DNA from: Calonectria ilicicola
Taxonomy: Eukaryota > Ascomycota > Sordariomycetes > Hypocreales > Nectriaceae
Assembly: GCA_020809705.1 (NCBI GenBank)
Contig: CP085828.1
Span: 992,001-1,056,000, forward strand
Length of the DNA: 64,000 bases
Direction: 5' to 3'
The notes below the pieces were generated by a model. The model worked only from the letters and a program-made list of their open reading frames with translations. It was not told the DNA's origin and did not search any database. A program made the position numbers and the translations under genes. Positions 42,623 to 54,182 of the stretch are shown here, piece after piece. The first letter of the stretch is position 1. Each line of letters begins with the position of its first letter.

Positions 42623-44379
42623 TCAAAACCTCTTTCGAGACATAAAGCAGGCACAGACAGTGAGCAAGGCGCCAGCAACAATCACCATAATCCAGATATC
42701 TTGGATAGTATGCACCAAAACTTCAATGCACTGGCTCCTTAGTTCAGGGCTGACACTCTCCAAAACCTTGCTTTGGGAGCCTGCAATGGCAGCCCGAATC
42801 TCTTGGGTTGAGAAACCCTGGCCGTTCAGAACAACTTTCATTCCGTTAAAAGCCTTGGTCTAGAAAACGGCACTGGCAGTTACAAGCGCCAACATTTGGC
42901 TCTGGCCTTGTGAAATATTCAAGAACTGGATGACTTCAGGTAGCCTGTCAGGCGTGACAATAGAGCCAGCAATTGAGTACCCGGCTTGGCTGATGGTGAG
43001 GCCAAATCCAAGTAACGCTGAGAAACCATACGTGTAACTCGCAGGGCTTCCGGAATCAATGGTGTGCATTGCAGCACCCCCGGCAGTTAAGAGGATGCCT
43101 GCAATAAGGTACCATATCATTGGATACCCTAGTCGGGGCATCGCGTATCCGCACCCGAGAATTGCCGTGACGTAGAAACAAATAAATGGCAACAGCCGAA
43201 CCGCGGCTTCAGTACCCGAGTCGCCGTGAACAAAGAGGAAGTATAATGGGACGTAATAAGTTGCGACAAAAAGCGCAGCCCCTCCACATGCCATAGTGAT
43301 GTATAGCAGGACAAGTTGCTGATTTCCCAAGAACTCACAGGGGAAAAGTCGATCTACTTTGTTGGTAAAAACTGCAAAGTGCTGAGTGATGGCAAATGCA
43401 AACAGAAACAAAACAAATAGCACGACAAGAGCAATGAACCTGTCGTCATCCCAAGGCCATTCTGTGCCTCCAAATGTAAATGCCACGACAAAGCAGGCAT
43501 ACATTGCAGCTGTGAGTACAATACCCATCCAGTCGAGCTTCTTTGTTCTTTCCAGAAAAGTGGTATCAGGTTGCCGGGGAAGAGAGGGAAGTGCAAAGAG
43601 GTAAATGGGGCTCGTAACTGCAAATATGATGAGATTAAGGTAAAAAGCCCAGCGCCAAGTCGCCGCGCTGTCGGAGAAAAGACCTCCAATCACAGGCCCA
43701 AGAATGCAGCCACCACCATACACGAAGCCTTCAAAAGCAATGTAAAAAGACGCCTCGCGAGGGGTTGTCGTAGTTGTGACCAAGTTGAGTGTTCTAGAAA
43801 GGATTAGTGATTTTGGTCTCGCAAACATCCAGGAGTTGAGACAAGCCCAGCACCAGGGGGGCTCGAGTAAACATACCCAAGATACATTCCTGCACCACCA
43901 GCCCCAGCCCAGACTCGACCGACTATCATGGCATTCATGGTCGGAGAAGCTCCACAGAGCGCGCTCCCAGCTGAGAACATGACAAGACACACGATATAAA
44001 GCCACTTTGTGTCGAAAACGCCGTAAGCTTTACCAAGGGGCAGGATCGCGACAGTCGACCCAAGGCCGAATCCAATTCCCAGCCAGCCAAGCTGCGAGAC
44101 ATTGTCAAAACTCTCTGATACAGCGGCTTGGATGTCCGCTGCAATGGTGGTGTCAAGGCCGTAGAGAAAGTTGGATGAGAATATCGCAACACACACAAGA
44201 AACCAACGAAAACCTCCAATCGTCCTCTCGGGTTGGATCTGTTTATCGGAATTGGATGTTTCAGGATTTTTATCGGCTTGCTGTTCGTGGGGCAAGTTGA
44301 AGAGATGATCTTGTTTTTCGACATCCGCCTGGGCGTTGCCCTGAACTGGAGGGAGAGTTACTGAGCTTGTACTCGACAT
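42623..44379 (-). CDS. MFS drug/toxin efflux pump (DHA14 type) with an in-frame TAG before the last helix
   Basis: Exon 1 is 44379-43877 and exon 2 starts at 43793 after an 83-bp intron (GTATGT, branch CACTAATC, TCTAG). The frame gives 478 residues to TAG (42862-42860) and continues for 78 more to TGA, 557 in all, the normal length of a 14-helix pump. Features: a charged cytosolic N-terminus, FSSNFLYGLDTTIAADIQ (helix 1), GIGFGLGSTVAILPLGKAYG (motif A region), VGRVWAGAGGAGMYLG (spliced), and GGGCILGPVIGGLFSD (antiporter motif C). The TAG lies in SAVF-TAG-TKAFNGMKVVL, the loop before helix 14. After it come the conserved QEIRAAIAGSQS, the last helix DIWIMVIVAGALLTVCACF and a basic end MSRKRF. 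Termination at TAG would remove helix 14. Divergent from a Zn2Cys6 regulator, its probable controller. ATG at 44379 chosen as the first in frame. Confidence 0.82.
42860..42862 (-). other. In-frame TAG in the MFS pump
   Basis: Context GTT TTC TAG ACC AAG. Flanking protein sequence is conserved MFS sequence on both sides with no room for an intron. Candidate for UAG-to-UGG editing, readthrough, or a recent CAG-to-TAG mutation. Confidence 0.6.
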
Positions 44380-44596
44380 TTTAGCTTCAATGATCTTCGA
44401 GGCCAACAATAAGAGAAAGGAGTCAAAAAGGTTGGGATTTTAGGGATTTTTGGAAAGACTTCATGTTTATAGCTATGGCAGTATTTATTTAATTTCCCTT
44501 GGCCATGGACAATTCTTTGCTTGGTACACTCTTCCTTACGACCCTTCCAAAAGGAGTCGAAGATCAAAACTCCAGAACTCCAGCCCAATCACAGGA

Positions 44597-44608
44597 CCGG
44601 AATCACGG
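44597..44608 (+). promoter_or_regulatory. CCGGAATCACGG element, copy 1 (CGG-N5-CGG)
   Basis: Direct repeat of CGG triplets, the kind of site bound by Zn2Cys6 proteins. Identical 12-mer recurs 41 bp downstream. Confidence 0.5.
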
Positions 44609-44637
44609 AGTCTGTTAGTTTGAGCCAATTAGCGTTG

Positions 44638-44649
44638 CCGGAATCACGG
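44638..44649 (+). promoter_or_regulatory. CCGGAATCACGG element, copy 2 (CGG-N5-CGG)
   Basis: Identical to copy 1 over 12 bases; a 41-bp spacing puts both on nearly the same face of the helix. Confidence 0.5.
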
Positions 44650-44817
44650 TGTTCTATGGGTCCTATTCCCGGAGTCGGGGATAATTCCGCAATCCCCGCT
44701 ATGGCATTGGCCCTTCATGTAAGCCAATTGCCTGATATTATCGAGGCTCGCCATGGCAAATCGTAAACACCTCAAGTCCTCCACTCAACTCATTTGTAAT
44801 ACTACCGCATCACTACC

Positions 44818-47126
44818 ATGCTTCCACTGCTTGCACGAGGAACGCCGGAGGAACGCCGGAGCTTCATTCCTGAGGCGCCACCCAAGACGCTATCCATTCG
44901 CAAACCCGCACGGAAACAAGTATCAAGAGCCTGTGAGTATTGCAGAGTCCGTCGCGTGAAATGCGACACAGGGTGGCCCTGTAGGCAATGCAAGCAAAAA
45001 GGGTTAGAATGCAACAGCCGTGGGAAGCATAATGATGAAGCACGCACTCTCCCCCAAGCTTTAAAGTATGAACCCTTTTTCTTCTCCTTCTGAGTCAATA
45101 TTTTTGCTGATTATGTACCAGAGAGATTGAGAGACTAAGGCTTCGAGTAGAAGAACTGGAAGCCAAGCTTGAAGAGCTGCATCTCCATGCAAGCAAGGCG
45201 ACGCCTCTGCCGATCTCCTCGGAGCTAACCCCATCCACAAATACAATTACAAGTACTCCCAGTAGTGGAGATGGGTTTACTTATGAATATTCCTCAGTCG
45301 CTCCAAAGGCGCAGTGGGAAGGCATCTATACAGCGACAGCGCGTTCCGAGCAGACGTCATATTATGGGCCATCGTCAGCCTTTTATTTCATGGGTAGAAT
45401 TGGGTCATTCCTAAGCCAAAAACTCCAGCAATCTTTTCATGATAATTCTCTGCAACCCAAGGGGATCAATAAAACCCTAGTCAGTCCGACCAGCCCCGAT
45501 GATTCGGAAACGCGTACCAACCGCCAAGTGGAATTACCAAGGCCATCAATGTCGCGTATCCAGGAGGAGTACTTTCTGAATCTGTTCTGGGAGTCGCATC
45601 ATTCCAACGCCCCAGTCATAAATGAAGGGGAATTTAGGAAATTGTACAATTCGCTATGGCAGAATTCGACCCTGCACCGCAAGCCTTCTGCTCTTGTTGA
45701 CATTGTGCTTGCCGTATCTATGCAATTTGGGTGGTCGCTCATCTTCCAAGACGATCCCTCTAGTCCAGAAGAAAAGAGCCATTTGGATGATTCGAGTATT
45801 GCCGGGAGGTGGTATTACCGGCGATCTCAAATCCTCCTCGCGGCAGAGTTGGAGAGTCCTTCACTCAATACACTGCAATGCCACATCCTCACTGCCATCT
45901 ATCTTTGTTGCGCGTCCTTTCAAAACATGGCTCACACGACACTAGCCGTATGTGTACGCACGGCGGAAATACTGGGGCTGCATCTTGAGCCCCCAGAAAC
46001 AATGCCGGCCAGCGAGAGGGAGCTTCGCAAGAGACTTTGGTGGGTTGTCTATACCATCGAAGCCAAGACTTGCATGAAGCTTGGGCGCCCGATAGCGGTT
46101 CAAAAATCTCAAATCACCACGTCCCTCCCGTCACATGATGCAGAATCAGCATTGCTGTTTGATTCAAGTTTAGGGTGCTATGACGAGGAGGTGACATGGC
46201 TTACTTATTCCGTCCAAATTCAAAAGTTTATTGCCTCTACAGTTGATGTGTATGACATCCTGTACAACAAACGCTCAGAAATTCTTGGGCAGGGCGGGCA
46301 AACGTCGCTCTACAAAAATCCCAAAGGCTTGGAGCTCTGTGCGCAGTTTTTGAGTAAACAAACGCCAGTTCTTGATTCCTGGGTTACTCAAGTTCCCGAT
46401 GCCTTGAAGCTAAAACGGAGGGGTCATGGTGAGCCATTCGCTGTTGACCGTTGCCCCATCATGTTTGAATCCTCTGCTCCTCTTTGGCTGCAGAGAGGCC
46501 GAATCTGCCTTGAGCTTACATACCACACCATGTTCACAAATATATACCGGCCTTTTGTCAATTTTACGTCCCCGGGAATATATAATCCCATATCAGAGCG
46601 CCATGCTGCAGCTTGTGTGAACCATGCCATTGCACATACGCATATCATGCACCAAGTCCTCAAGGAAACAGATCTCATGAACTGCTGGCAGGAGTTTTTC
46701 CTCTGGCAGTGGAACGCGACAATCAACACTATTGGCTTTATACTAGCCTATCCGGTCCACCCCATCACCTCTGTCGCACGGAATAGTATAGAGAAGGCAA
46801 TTGAGCTGTTTGAGGTTTTCGGGGGCAAGTTTGCCGTGACTCTTAGCGCGGCAAAAGTGACAAGAGACTTGACGGACAAGGCGGATCTCCTGATAAGCCA
46901 GCTTCGGCAAGGTATCACAACAGGGGCTAATGCAGGAACAGATGTTGCCGAAAATAGGGTATACGAGGGTGACTTGACAGTTACCGGGGACCAAGGAATG
47001 ATTGAAGGCGACGGGCTTACAGAATTTATGGATTGGGCCATGACGGTCGACTCGTTTAACAGTTTTGAGAACTTGTTTGCCGATTTAAACAATTCCAGGG
47101 AGTGGTGGGGAGTTGGGCCATTTTAG
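44818..47126 (+). CDS. Zn2Cys6 fungal-specific transcription factor
   Basis: Two exons, 44818-45065 and 45122-47126, with a 56-bp intron (GTATGA..CCAG), give 750 residues ending TAG. The binuclear zinc cluster is at Cys39, 42, 49, 55, 58 and 65 (spacing 2-6-5-2-6), with basic residues RVRRVK between. The splice joins it to a leucine-rich dimerisation coil (EIERLRLRVEELEAKLEEL). A Fungal_trans regulatory domain follows from about 220, with ERELRKRLWWVVYTIEAKTC near 380-400, its signature segment. The acidic C-terminus (DAMTVDSFNSFENLF-like region) may activate. The gene is divergent from an MFS pump and is likely its regulator, and perhaps its own, through the CGG repeats between them. After the TAG the frame closes within five codons, so this TAG is a genuine stop. 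Confidence 0.9.
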
Positions 47127-49049
47127 TCAAAGAATATTTTATAAAACATTTCACTTCAATATTGAAACACACAGCCATCGCTGCGGTATGCTCAGATCAA
47201 TAGTTGATAATCGTTTGGAATGTGCATTATATTGGGACTATATGGTATGCCACCCAAACTCGAAACCAAGACGAAATCATCATTATCGAATAGGAAATTA
47301 ATAATAAAATATACCCAGATCAATATCATGCGCATTTTCGAGTTTATTTCGTGTTTGTGCTGTGATATGTCTTATTTCCCCAACCTCCGCGACCTTTGGC
47401 TCTCCCACCCCTCTCGCTCTGACACACTATATATGAGATGCTGTTGGCTCAGCAATCAAGCCAACAAATAAGAGGATCCTCGATCAAATTTGTTGAAAGC
47501 TCGCTTCGCTTCAGAGCTGACTCGATGAATGTAGTGAACGGAATTGTCATGCTGACATTTTTTCTTATTCCTTTCCCGGCTGTGCCGTCAAAATCGAGTC
47601 GTCTCTATGGGGCATCTCATCCTACAATCTCCACTGTCGCCGATCTGGGCCCGCAGCAATGGCATGGCGGTTGAGTTGATCCGCTAAATTCCAGCAGCTG
47701 CAAGCCCTAAAGATGTGAGCAAGGAGCTCCGCAGTAGCGGGGTCAATTGCCCCAGCAGTGACCCATGATGGGCGCTTGGGGGAGATTTTTTTTTTTGGGG
47801 CACACTAGAGCGAATAGCAGCGCCAGTTCCATGACGTAATACCTTGTAAGCATGTGAAAGCTGGGGGAGCTCATGTGGGGATGATTACGAGCCTGATGAG
47901 GAGGACATGACCAAGACAAGAGAGAAGCTACATGGGCAGAAAATACCCTTTCGAGAACCATTCTTCTTTCCGGGATGAGAGTTTCCGAGACAGGACAAGA
48001 CAGGACAGGACAGGACAGGACAGACCCTGCTTTGCCTGCCCCTGGGAACGTGGATGATGATGGTTTGACTCGGGCCCGTGGCCGCCGTTCGGGGCTAGAC
48101 CAACAAAGACCACACAAAGGCGTCGTCTCGACTCTGGATGGACATGTTTGCTTTCAGCTAAGCTTGGAGCAGGGAGCTTTCGCGGGGGTCACTTTTGTTT
48201 GCCTGGTTAGGCGCCTCGAGTCAAGGGCGGGCAGCGGACAGAGTCAATGGGGGCCGTGATGTGATTTGCCCATGATATGATTGATGATGCCATGATGCTT
48301 TTGGATGCTGCAGTAACCCTGCCATTGCGCTGTAAGCTTGTCAATTCCCCCTCTCTCCTGCTACCCTTCCATTGCCATTCTACTACCCTCCCGCTGCGCT
48401 CCCACTGCTGCTGCCCCGTGGGATTGGCTGCCTGGGTGCCGGGTGACACGGAATGCTGTAGCAATGGGTTGATGGTGACGCTACCCTTCCCCAGCCAGGC
48501 GACCTAACGTCGCATACAGACAAGTGCTGTGAGGGCCGTGTGCTGTATCATGCCGCCCGCTTACCTTACCTGACTGCACCACCCATTTTATTCACCCATC
48601 CGTCACCTCTCTGCTCTCGCTAGAGGCGTAAGCCTTTTTTCGTCCTTTTACCTAACTTATTTGGTACTTGCGCTGCCCATTCCTGGCAAGCTTGGCCTCC
48701 CCCGCCCTCGTATTCCGACTATTCTTTAGCTCTCCTGTCGTTATCTCTGATTGCACTCCCCGTTTCTTCCCTGATTTGTGCCTTTCTTTATTTTTCTTTT
48801 TTCTCGATGACTGCCTGCAAGACAGCTTCTGTCGATCGTTTCTGATCCCGTCTCCCGCTTCTTGTCTCTTGTTCCTATTCCTCACCCAATCCCCGCTGTC
48901 CGGGACTCAGACCCCCCCACCCCTCACCGAAACCGTTTTGCACGTCGTCGGGGCGCATTCTCCACAGCTACGCTCCGACCGGCGAGCGCAAGCGCTACTG
49001 ATAAAGTCGTCGCGCGGGGCACGTAGCTCTCGCTTTTCCTTCTCCCATC
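47127..49049. other. Long promoter/intergenic region upstream of the debranching enzyme
   Basis: About 1.9 kb. Contains the pentanucleotide repeat at 47991-48023 and a long pyrimidine-rich leader (about 48640-48900) before the debranching enzyme start. Short open frames only, none convincing. Confidence 0.5.
47991..48023. repeat. (CAGGA)n minisatellite
   Basis: CAGGACAAGA followed by four perfect CAGGA units and a partial one. Confidence 0.85.
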
Positions 49050-52000
49050 ATGAGCCCGCACACCATGACCTCCAACGAAGTCTACCTTTTGCCGCTCAAT
49101 GACGATGGCTCGCCCCAGGTCCAGGGCGAGTACATTTACTTAGCCCCAAAGACTGACGATCCAGTCACTGTGCGCTTCGCCATCGAGGGCACCTCGTCCA
49201 TCTGCCGTCATGGCAGCCTCTGGGTCAACATCCCCGACCAGGGCCAGCAATTTCGTCGCGACCACTTCCGCGAGTACAAGTAGGCATTTTTCCTTTACTT
49301 CCCGAGCTTCGTGTGCATTTCTCACCCCAATTGGCCTGATCCGCCCACGATTCTCAAGCTTCCATCCAAGCTAGAGAGCTGACATGACCACCCTCACGCA
49401 GGCTGACCCCAGACTTCAATCGCACTCTGGAAATCTCTATTCCAATCTACGAGGCTGGTGCGTACGCTTTCTACACCACCTTCGCCGAGCTGCCCGATCT
49501 GGAAAAAGAGCTGGGCCCCAGCTCCACCGAGAAGGAGACTCTCAAGAAGACGCCCGTCTACTACATCGACGTGGCGCCCAGGCTCAAGCTCGATGGCAGA
49601 CCTCTACCTCTGCCCGCTCTGTCGATATTCTCTGTCATTAGCAAGTTTATGGGAAAATATCCCACTGATTGGGAGCGTCATTTACGTGGAATCAGCGACC
49701 GTGGCTACAACATGATCCACTTTACCCCATTACAGGTTCGCGGCGAGTCTAATTCGCCTTTTAGCTTGTATGACCAGCTTGGCTGGGACCCGACCTGCTT
49801 CCCCGATGGCGAAAAGGACGTCCAAAAAATGGTCGAGAGCCTCGAGCAGAACCATTCGTTGCTAAGCTTGTCCGACATTGTGCTCAACCACACAGCGCAC
49901 AATGCACAATGGCTCCAAGAGCACCCCGAGGCTGGTTACAACTTGACAACTGCGCCGTGGCTGCAGTCCGCTTACGAGCTCGACACTAGTCTGCTAGAAC
50001 TAGGGTTCAAGCTGAAGGAAATGGGCTTACCGACCGAAGTAAAAACTACTGACGATTTGCTCCTCATCATGGATGCCATCAAATCAGATGTCATTGCTAA
50101 GATTAAACTGTGGGAATATTATGCGTTGGATATCGACCGGGACGCTGATGATGCAATTGAAGCCTGGGAAAAGGGACTTTCATATGAATCCACAGACTCA
50201 GAATTTCAAGAGAAGCTAAAGGCTATAAAAGATGCGTCGTTGGAGGAACGAATAATCTTTGTCCGCAAGTTTGGATTGAGGGGCACTGATCGCATGGGCG
50301 AGCGTCACCGGCGTAAACTCGACCCCGTTGTCGCATCTAGTATCTTGACCGCCCTGTTAGGGCCACACGAGACCGTCAACAAGGAAAAAGCGAAGGAGAA
50401 GATCACCGAGCTTTTGGATGTGCTGAATGTGGATTATTACAAGGAGTATGATACTGAGATGGCCGAGATTCTCCAACAGCTTTTCAACAGGATCAAGTAT
50501 GTCCGCCTCGACGAACACGGTCCCAAGCTCGGCGAAATCAACAAAGCCAACCCCTTGATCGAGACTTACTTTACGAGACTACCGAAAAACGAAGTGACAG
50601 CACAGCACAAGAAGGAGGACCTTGCCTTGGTCAACAATGGATGGGTTTGGGGAGGAAATGCTCTAGTTGATAATGCTGGACCCGACTCGAGAGTGTATCT
50701 CCGTCGAGAGGTCATCGTTTGGGGCGACTGTGTGAAGCTTCGATATGGTGCAGGACCTGAAGACAGCCCTTGGCTGTGGGACCACATGACCAAGTATGCT
50801 CGAATGTTGGCCAAATACTTTGCTGGACTGAGGATCGACAACTGCCATTCCACCCCAATCCATGTAGCTGAGCATATTCTGGACGAAGCACGTCGGGTAC
50901 GACCTGACCTGTACGTTGTTGCAGAGTTGTTTACCGGTTCGGAAGAAATGGATTATGTCTTTGTGAAGCGGCTAGGCTTGAGTTCTCTTATCCGGGAGGC
51001 TATGCAGGCGTGGAGCACTGGCGAGCTCAGCCGTCTTGTTCACAGACATGGTGGCCGCCCAATTGGTAGCTTCGAGGTTGATGAAGTTTCAAAATCTGAT
51101 ATTCATTCACCAAGCAGCAGTCCAAAAGCCAGCAAAAATGGGACAAACGGGCATGGTGACCTTTCCAGGGAAATTATTCGCCGGATCAAGCCTAGTCCTG
51201 TCCACGCACTCTTCATGGACTGTACGCACGACAATGAAACCCCAGCACAGAAGCGTGATGCCCGAGACACATTACCAAATGCTGCGCTTGTTAGCATGTG
51301 CTCAAGCGCTACTGGAAGCGTCATGGGCTATGATGAGATTTATCCCAAGCTCGTAGATCTCGTGAACGAGACACGACTCTACACATCAGCATCATCAGGC
51401 ACAAAGCCTATCAAGGTGGGAGGTGGTGAAAATGGAATTGGCGGAATCAAAAAGCTATTGAACCAAATCCATACTCTCATGGGCAAGGACGGATATGACG
51501 AAACTCATATTCATCACGAGGATCAGTATATTACTGTTCATCGGGTGCACCCCGAATCCCGAAAGGGATACTTCCTCATTGCCCACACAGCTTTCCCTGG
51601 ATACGGAAACGGAAACGGCGCCTTCAGCGCTGTTCATTTAACTGGAACCAAGGCTCGCCACCTTGGAAGCTGGATGCTTGAAGTTGACTCAAGTAAGGAA
51701 GCTACAGAAGCGGTGCTGAGTGACAAGAAGTACTTGCGAGGCTTGCCAAGTCGGGTAACCGATTTGCCTGGAATCAGGATGGAGGTTAAGGGAGATGACA
51801 CCATCATCACAGTCCGCGACAAGTTCCCTCCGGGCAGTATCGCGTTGTTCGAGACTTGGATCCCTGCCGCTGAGCACTCTTCTGGTTTAGACAACTATGT
51901 GACTTCGGGGGCAAAGGCAGCATGGTCAGAGCTCAACTTGGCTGACCTAAACTTCCTGCTATACCGATGTGATGCAGAGGAGAGAGCTTCGAGTGAGGGT

Positions 52001-54182
52001 CGTGATGGAGTATACGACATCCCAGGGAATGGGAAACTCGTATACTGTGGTCTCCAGGGCTGGTGGAGCCTTCTCAAGAACATTATTCAAGAGAATAACC
52101 TGGCCCATCCCTTATGCCAAAACCTTCGAGATGGTCAATGGGCTCTCGACTACATACTTGGCAGAATCCAGCGCATCAGCGAGATTCCAGGCAACTGGAG
52201 GCTGGCAGGTCCTGCAACTTGGCTCAAGGAGCGATTCGATGCTATTCGTGGCATTCCCAACTTCTTGCTTCCTAGATACTTTGGGCTTGTCTTGCGGACA
52301 GCCTACATGGCTAGCTGGGACCGGTCGCTAGAGCTTACAAACGAACACATCCGTGAGGGACAATGGTTTTTGCATAGCCTCTCCTTGATTAGCGTCCAAA
52401 TGACAGGGTATGTCAAGGGGGCGTCTCTCTGGCCCGACAAGCTGGTTCCATCTCTGGCTGCTGGTCTGCCTCACTTTGCCGTTGAATGGGCAAGGTGCTG
52501 GGGCCGTGATGTGTTCATCGCAGCTCGTGGGCTTTTCCTCGGCACTGGTCGGTATGAGGAGGCAAAGGAGCACATCCTCGCATTTGCCAGCGTATTGAAG
52601 CATGGCATGGTTCCAAACTTACTTGGCAGTGGCTCTGCGCCACGATACAATGCCCGAGACGCCATTTGGTTCTTCCTGCAGTTCATCCAGGACTACGTAC
52701 GGTACTCGCCGGAGGGCGCGGGCATTCTAAAGACTAAAGTCAGGCGTCGCTTCTTGCCTTACGACGATACCTGGTTCCCGGCTGATGACTCTCGGGCCTA
52801 CTCCAATGAGAGCACTATCGAGGATGTGATCCAAGAGGCTCTTCAAAGACATGCTTCAGGAATGAAGTATCGAGAAGCCAATGCTGGCCCTCAAATAGAC
52901 TCCCAGATGAAGGACGAAGGCTTCAACCAGGAAATCAAGGTTGACTGGAGTACCGGCATCATTTTTGGTGGCAACCAATCCAACTGTGGCACTTGGATGG
53001 ATAAGATGGGTGAGAGTGAAAAGGCAGGATCTAAGGGTGTCCCCGGCACTCCCCGTGACGGAGCTGCCGTAGAAATCACCGGCCTGTTGTACAGCACGCT
53101 CGTCTGGCTAGATGCGCTCCAGAAGAAGGGCGACTACCCCTATTCTAGCGTAACTAAGGCTGACGGAAGCTCTATTTCTCTGGCTGACTGGGCAGGACTT
53201 GTCAAGGCCAACTTTGAAAGATGCTACTACGTTCCTCTGACACCCGAGGAGGACTCGGAGTACGACGTCAACACCAAGGTTCTCAACCGCCGGGGCATCT
53301 ACAAGGACTTGTACAAGTCTGGCAAGGAGTACGAGGACTACCAACTCCGTCCCAACTTCCCCATTGCTATGACGGTAGCTCCGGACCTGTTCAATCCGGA
53401 CCACGCCATGCACGCCCTCTGCGTGGCCGATACGGTGCTGCGCGGACCTACCGGCATGGCTACGCTTGACCCGGCAGACCTCAACTACAGACCTTTCTAC
53501 CGCAACAGCGAGGATAGCACCGACTTTGCAACAAGCAAGGGCCGCAACTACCACCAGGGCCCCGAGTGGCTCTGGCCCACGGGCTTCTTCCTGCGCGCCC
53601 TTCTCAAGTTCGACCTAAAGCGCCGCTCCACGCCCGAGGGCAGAATTGAGGCATTCCAGCAAGTCACCCGCCGCCTCGTCGGCTGCAAGAAGATGATGGA
53701 GGAGAGCCCATGGGCCGGGCTGACGGAGCTGACTCAAAAGAACGGAGAGTTTTGCCCTGATTCGGTAAGTTTTTCCTCTCTCTTTTCTTTTTCTTCATGT
53801 CTTACTCAGCTGTTCCCTACCCCCCACCCCCCTCTTCCTCAAACAACCCGCCCACCCTCCGTAGGTTTTGTCTTGATGAGCCACCGCGCTTGAAATAAAA
53901 CAATCAAGCTCAGCCACCACCACCAAGTAACCGAAAAACAAAACAAAAAACAAAAACCCGCCGTAGTCTTGATGAAACAAGCCCTTTGTTTTTCACTTTT
54001 TTTTGTTGATTGTTTTTACTTTGCTTTTTTGTTTTTCTATTCTGAGAAAACCATGCATGACGCTGACCACCTCTTTTTCTCCCCTAAATTAGAGCCCCAC
54101 GCAAGCCTGGTCGGCGGGATGTCTCATTGACCTGTACATGGACGCAATGGAGGAGCAGAAGCAGGAGGGAACCAGCAGCTAA
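49050..54182 (+). CDS. GDB1: Glycogen debranching enzyme (bifunctional)
   Basis: Three exons, 49050-49279, 49402-53764 and 54093-54182 (introns 122 and 328 bp), give 1560 residues ending TAA; yeast Gdb1 is about 1536. The enzyme has 4-alpha-glucanotransferase and amylo-1,6-glucosidase activities and completes cytosolic glycogen breakdown with phosphorylase. Transferase half: DIVLNHTAHNAQW, AGLRIDNCHSTP (nucleophile Asp about 556), VVAELFTGSEEMD (acid/base Glu about 588), and DCTHDNETP (Asp about 687). Glucosidase half: VEWARCWGRDVFIAARG (Asp about 1113), GSGSAPRYNARDAIWFFLQ, GIIFGGNQSNCGTWMDKMGE, and GPEWLWPTGFFL. The 90-base last exon encodes the conserved end SPTQAWSAGCLIDLYMDAM. Retention of the last intron would replace this with about 40 unrelated residues. 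Initiation could also occur at the sixth codon (second ATG). Confidence 0.95.

Larger units (their letters stand above)
44380..44817. promoter_or_regulatory. Divergent promoter between MFS pump and Zn2Cys6 factor
   Basis: 438 bp separate the two start codons. The centre carries two CGG-N5-CGG repeats (listed next), a third CCCGGAGTCGGGG element (44668-44680), and an inverted GGGGAT/ATCCCC pair (44677-44697). Confidence 0.6.

Noticed and set aside
42860..42862. The MFS TAG as the end of a hidden intron
   Set aside because: The only near donor gives a 24-base intron, and longer ones would delete conserved pump sequence.
21838..44379. Reassignment of TAG to a sense codon in this genome
   Set aside because: The Zn2Cys6 factor, the sulfotransferase-like gene and the Gln-rich small gene all end normally at TAG with no meaningful continuation (5, about 35 and 14 codons), so TAG still works as a stop.
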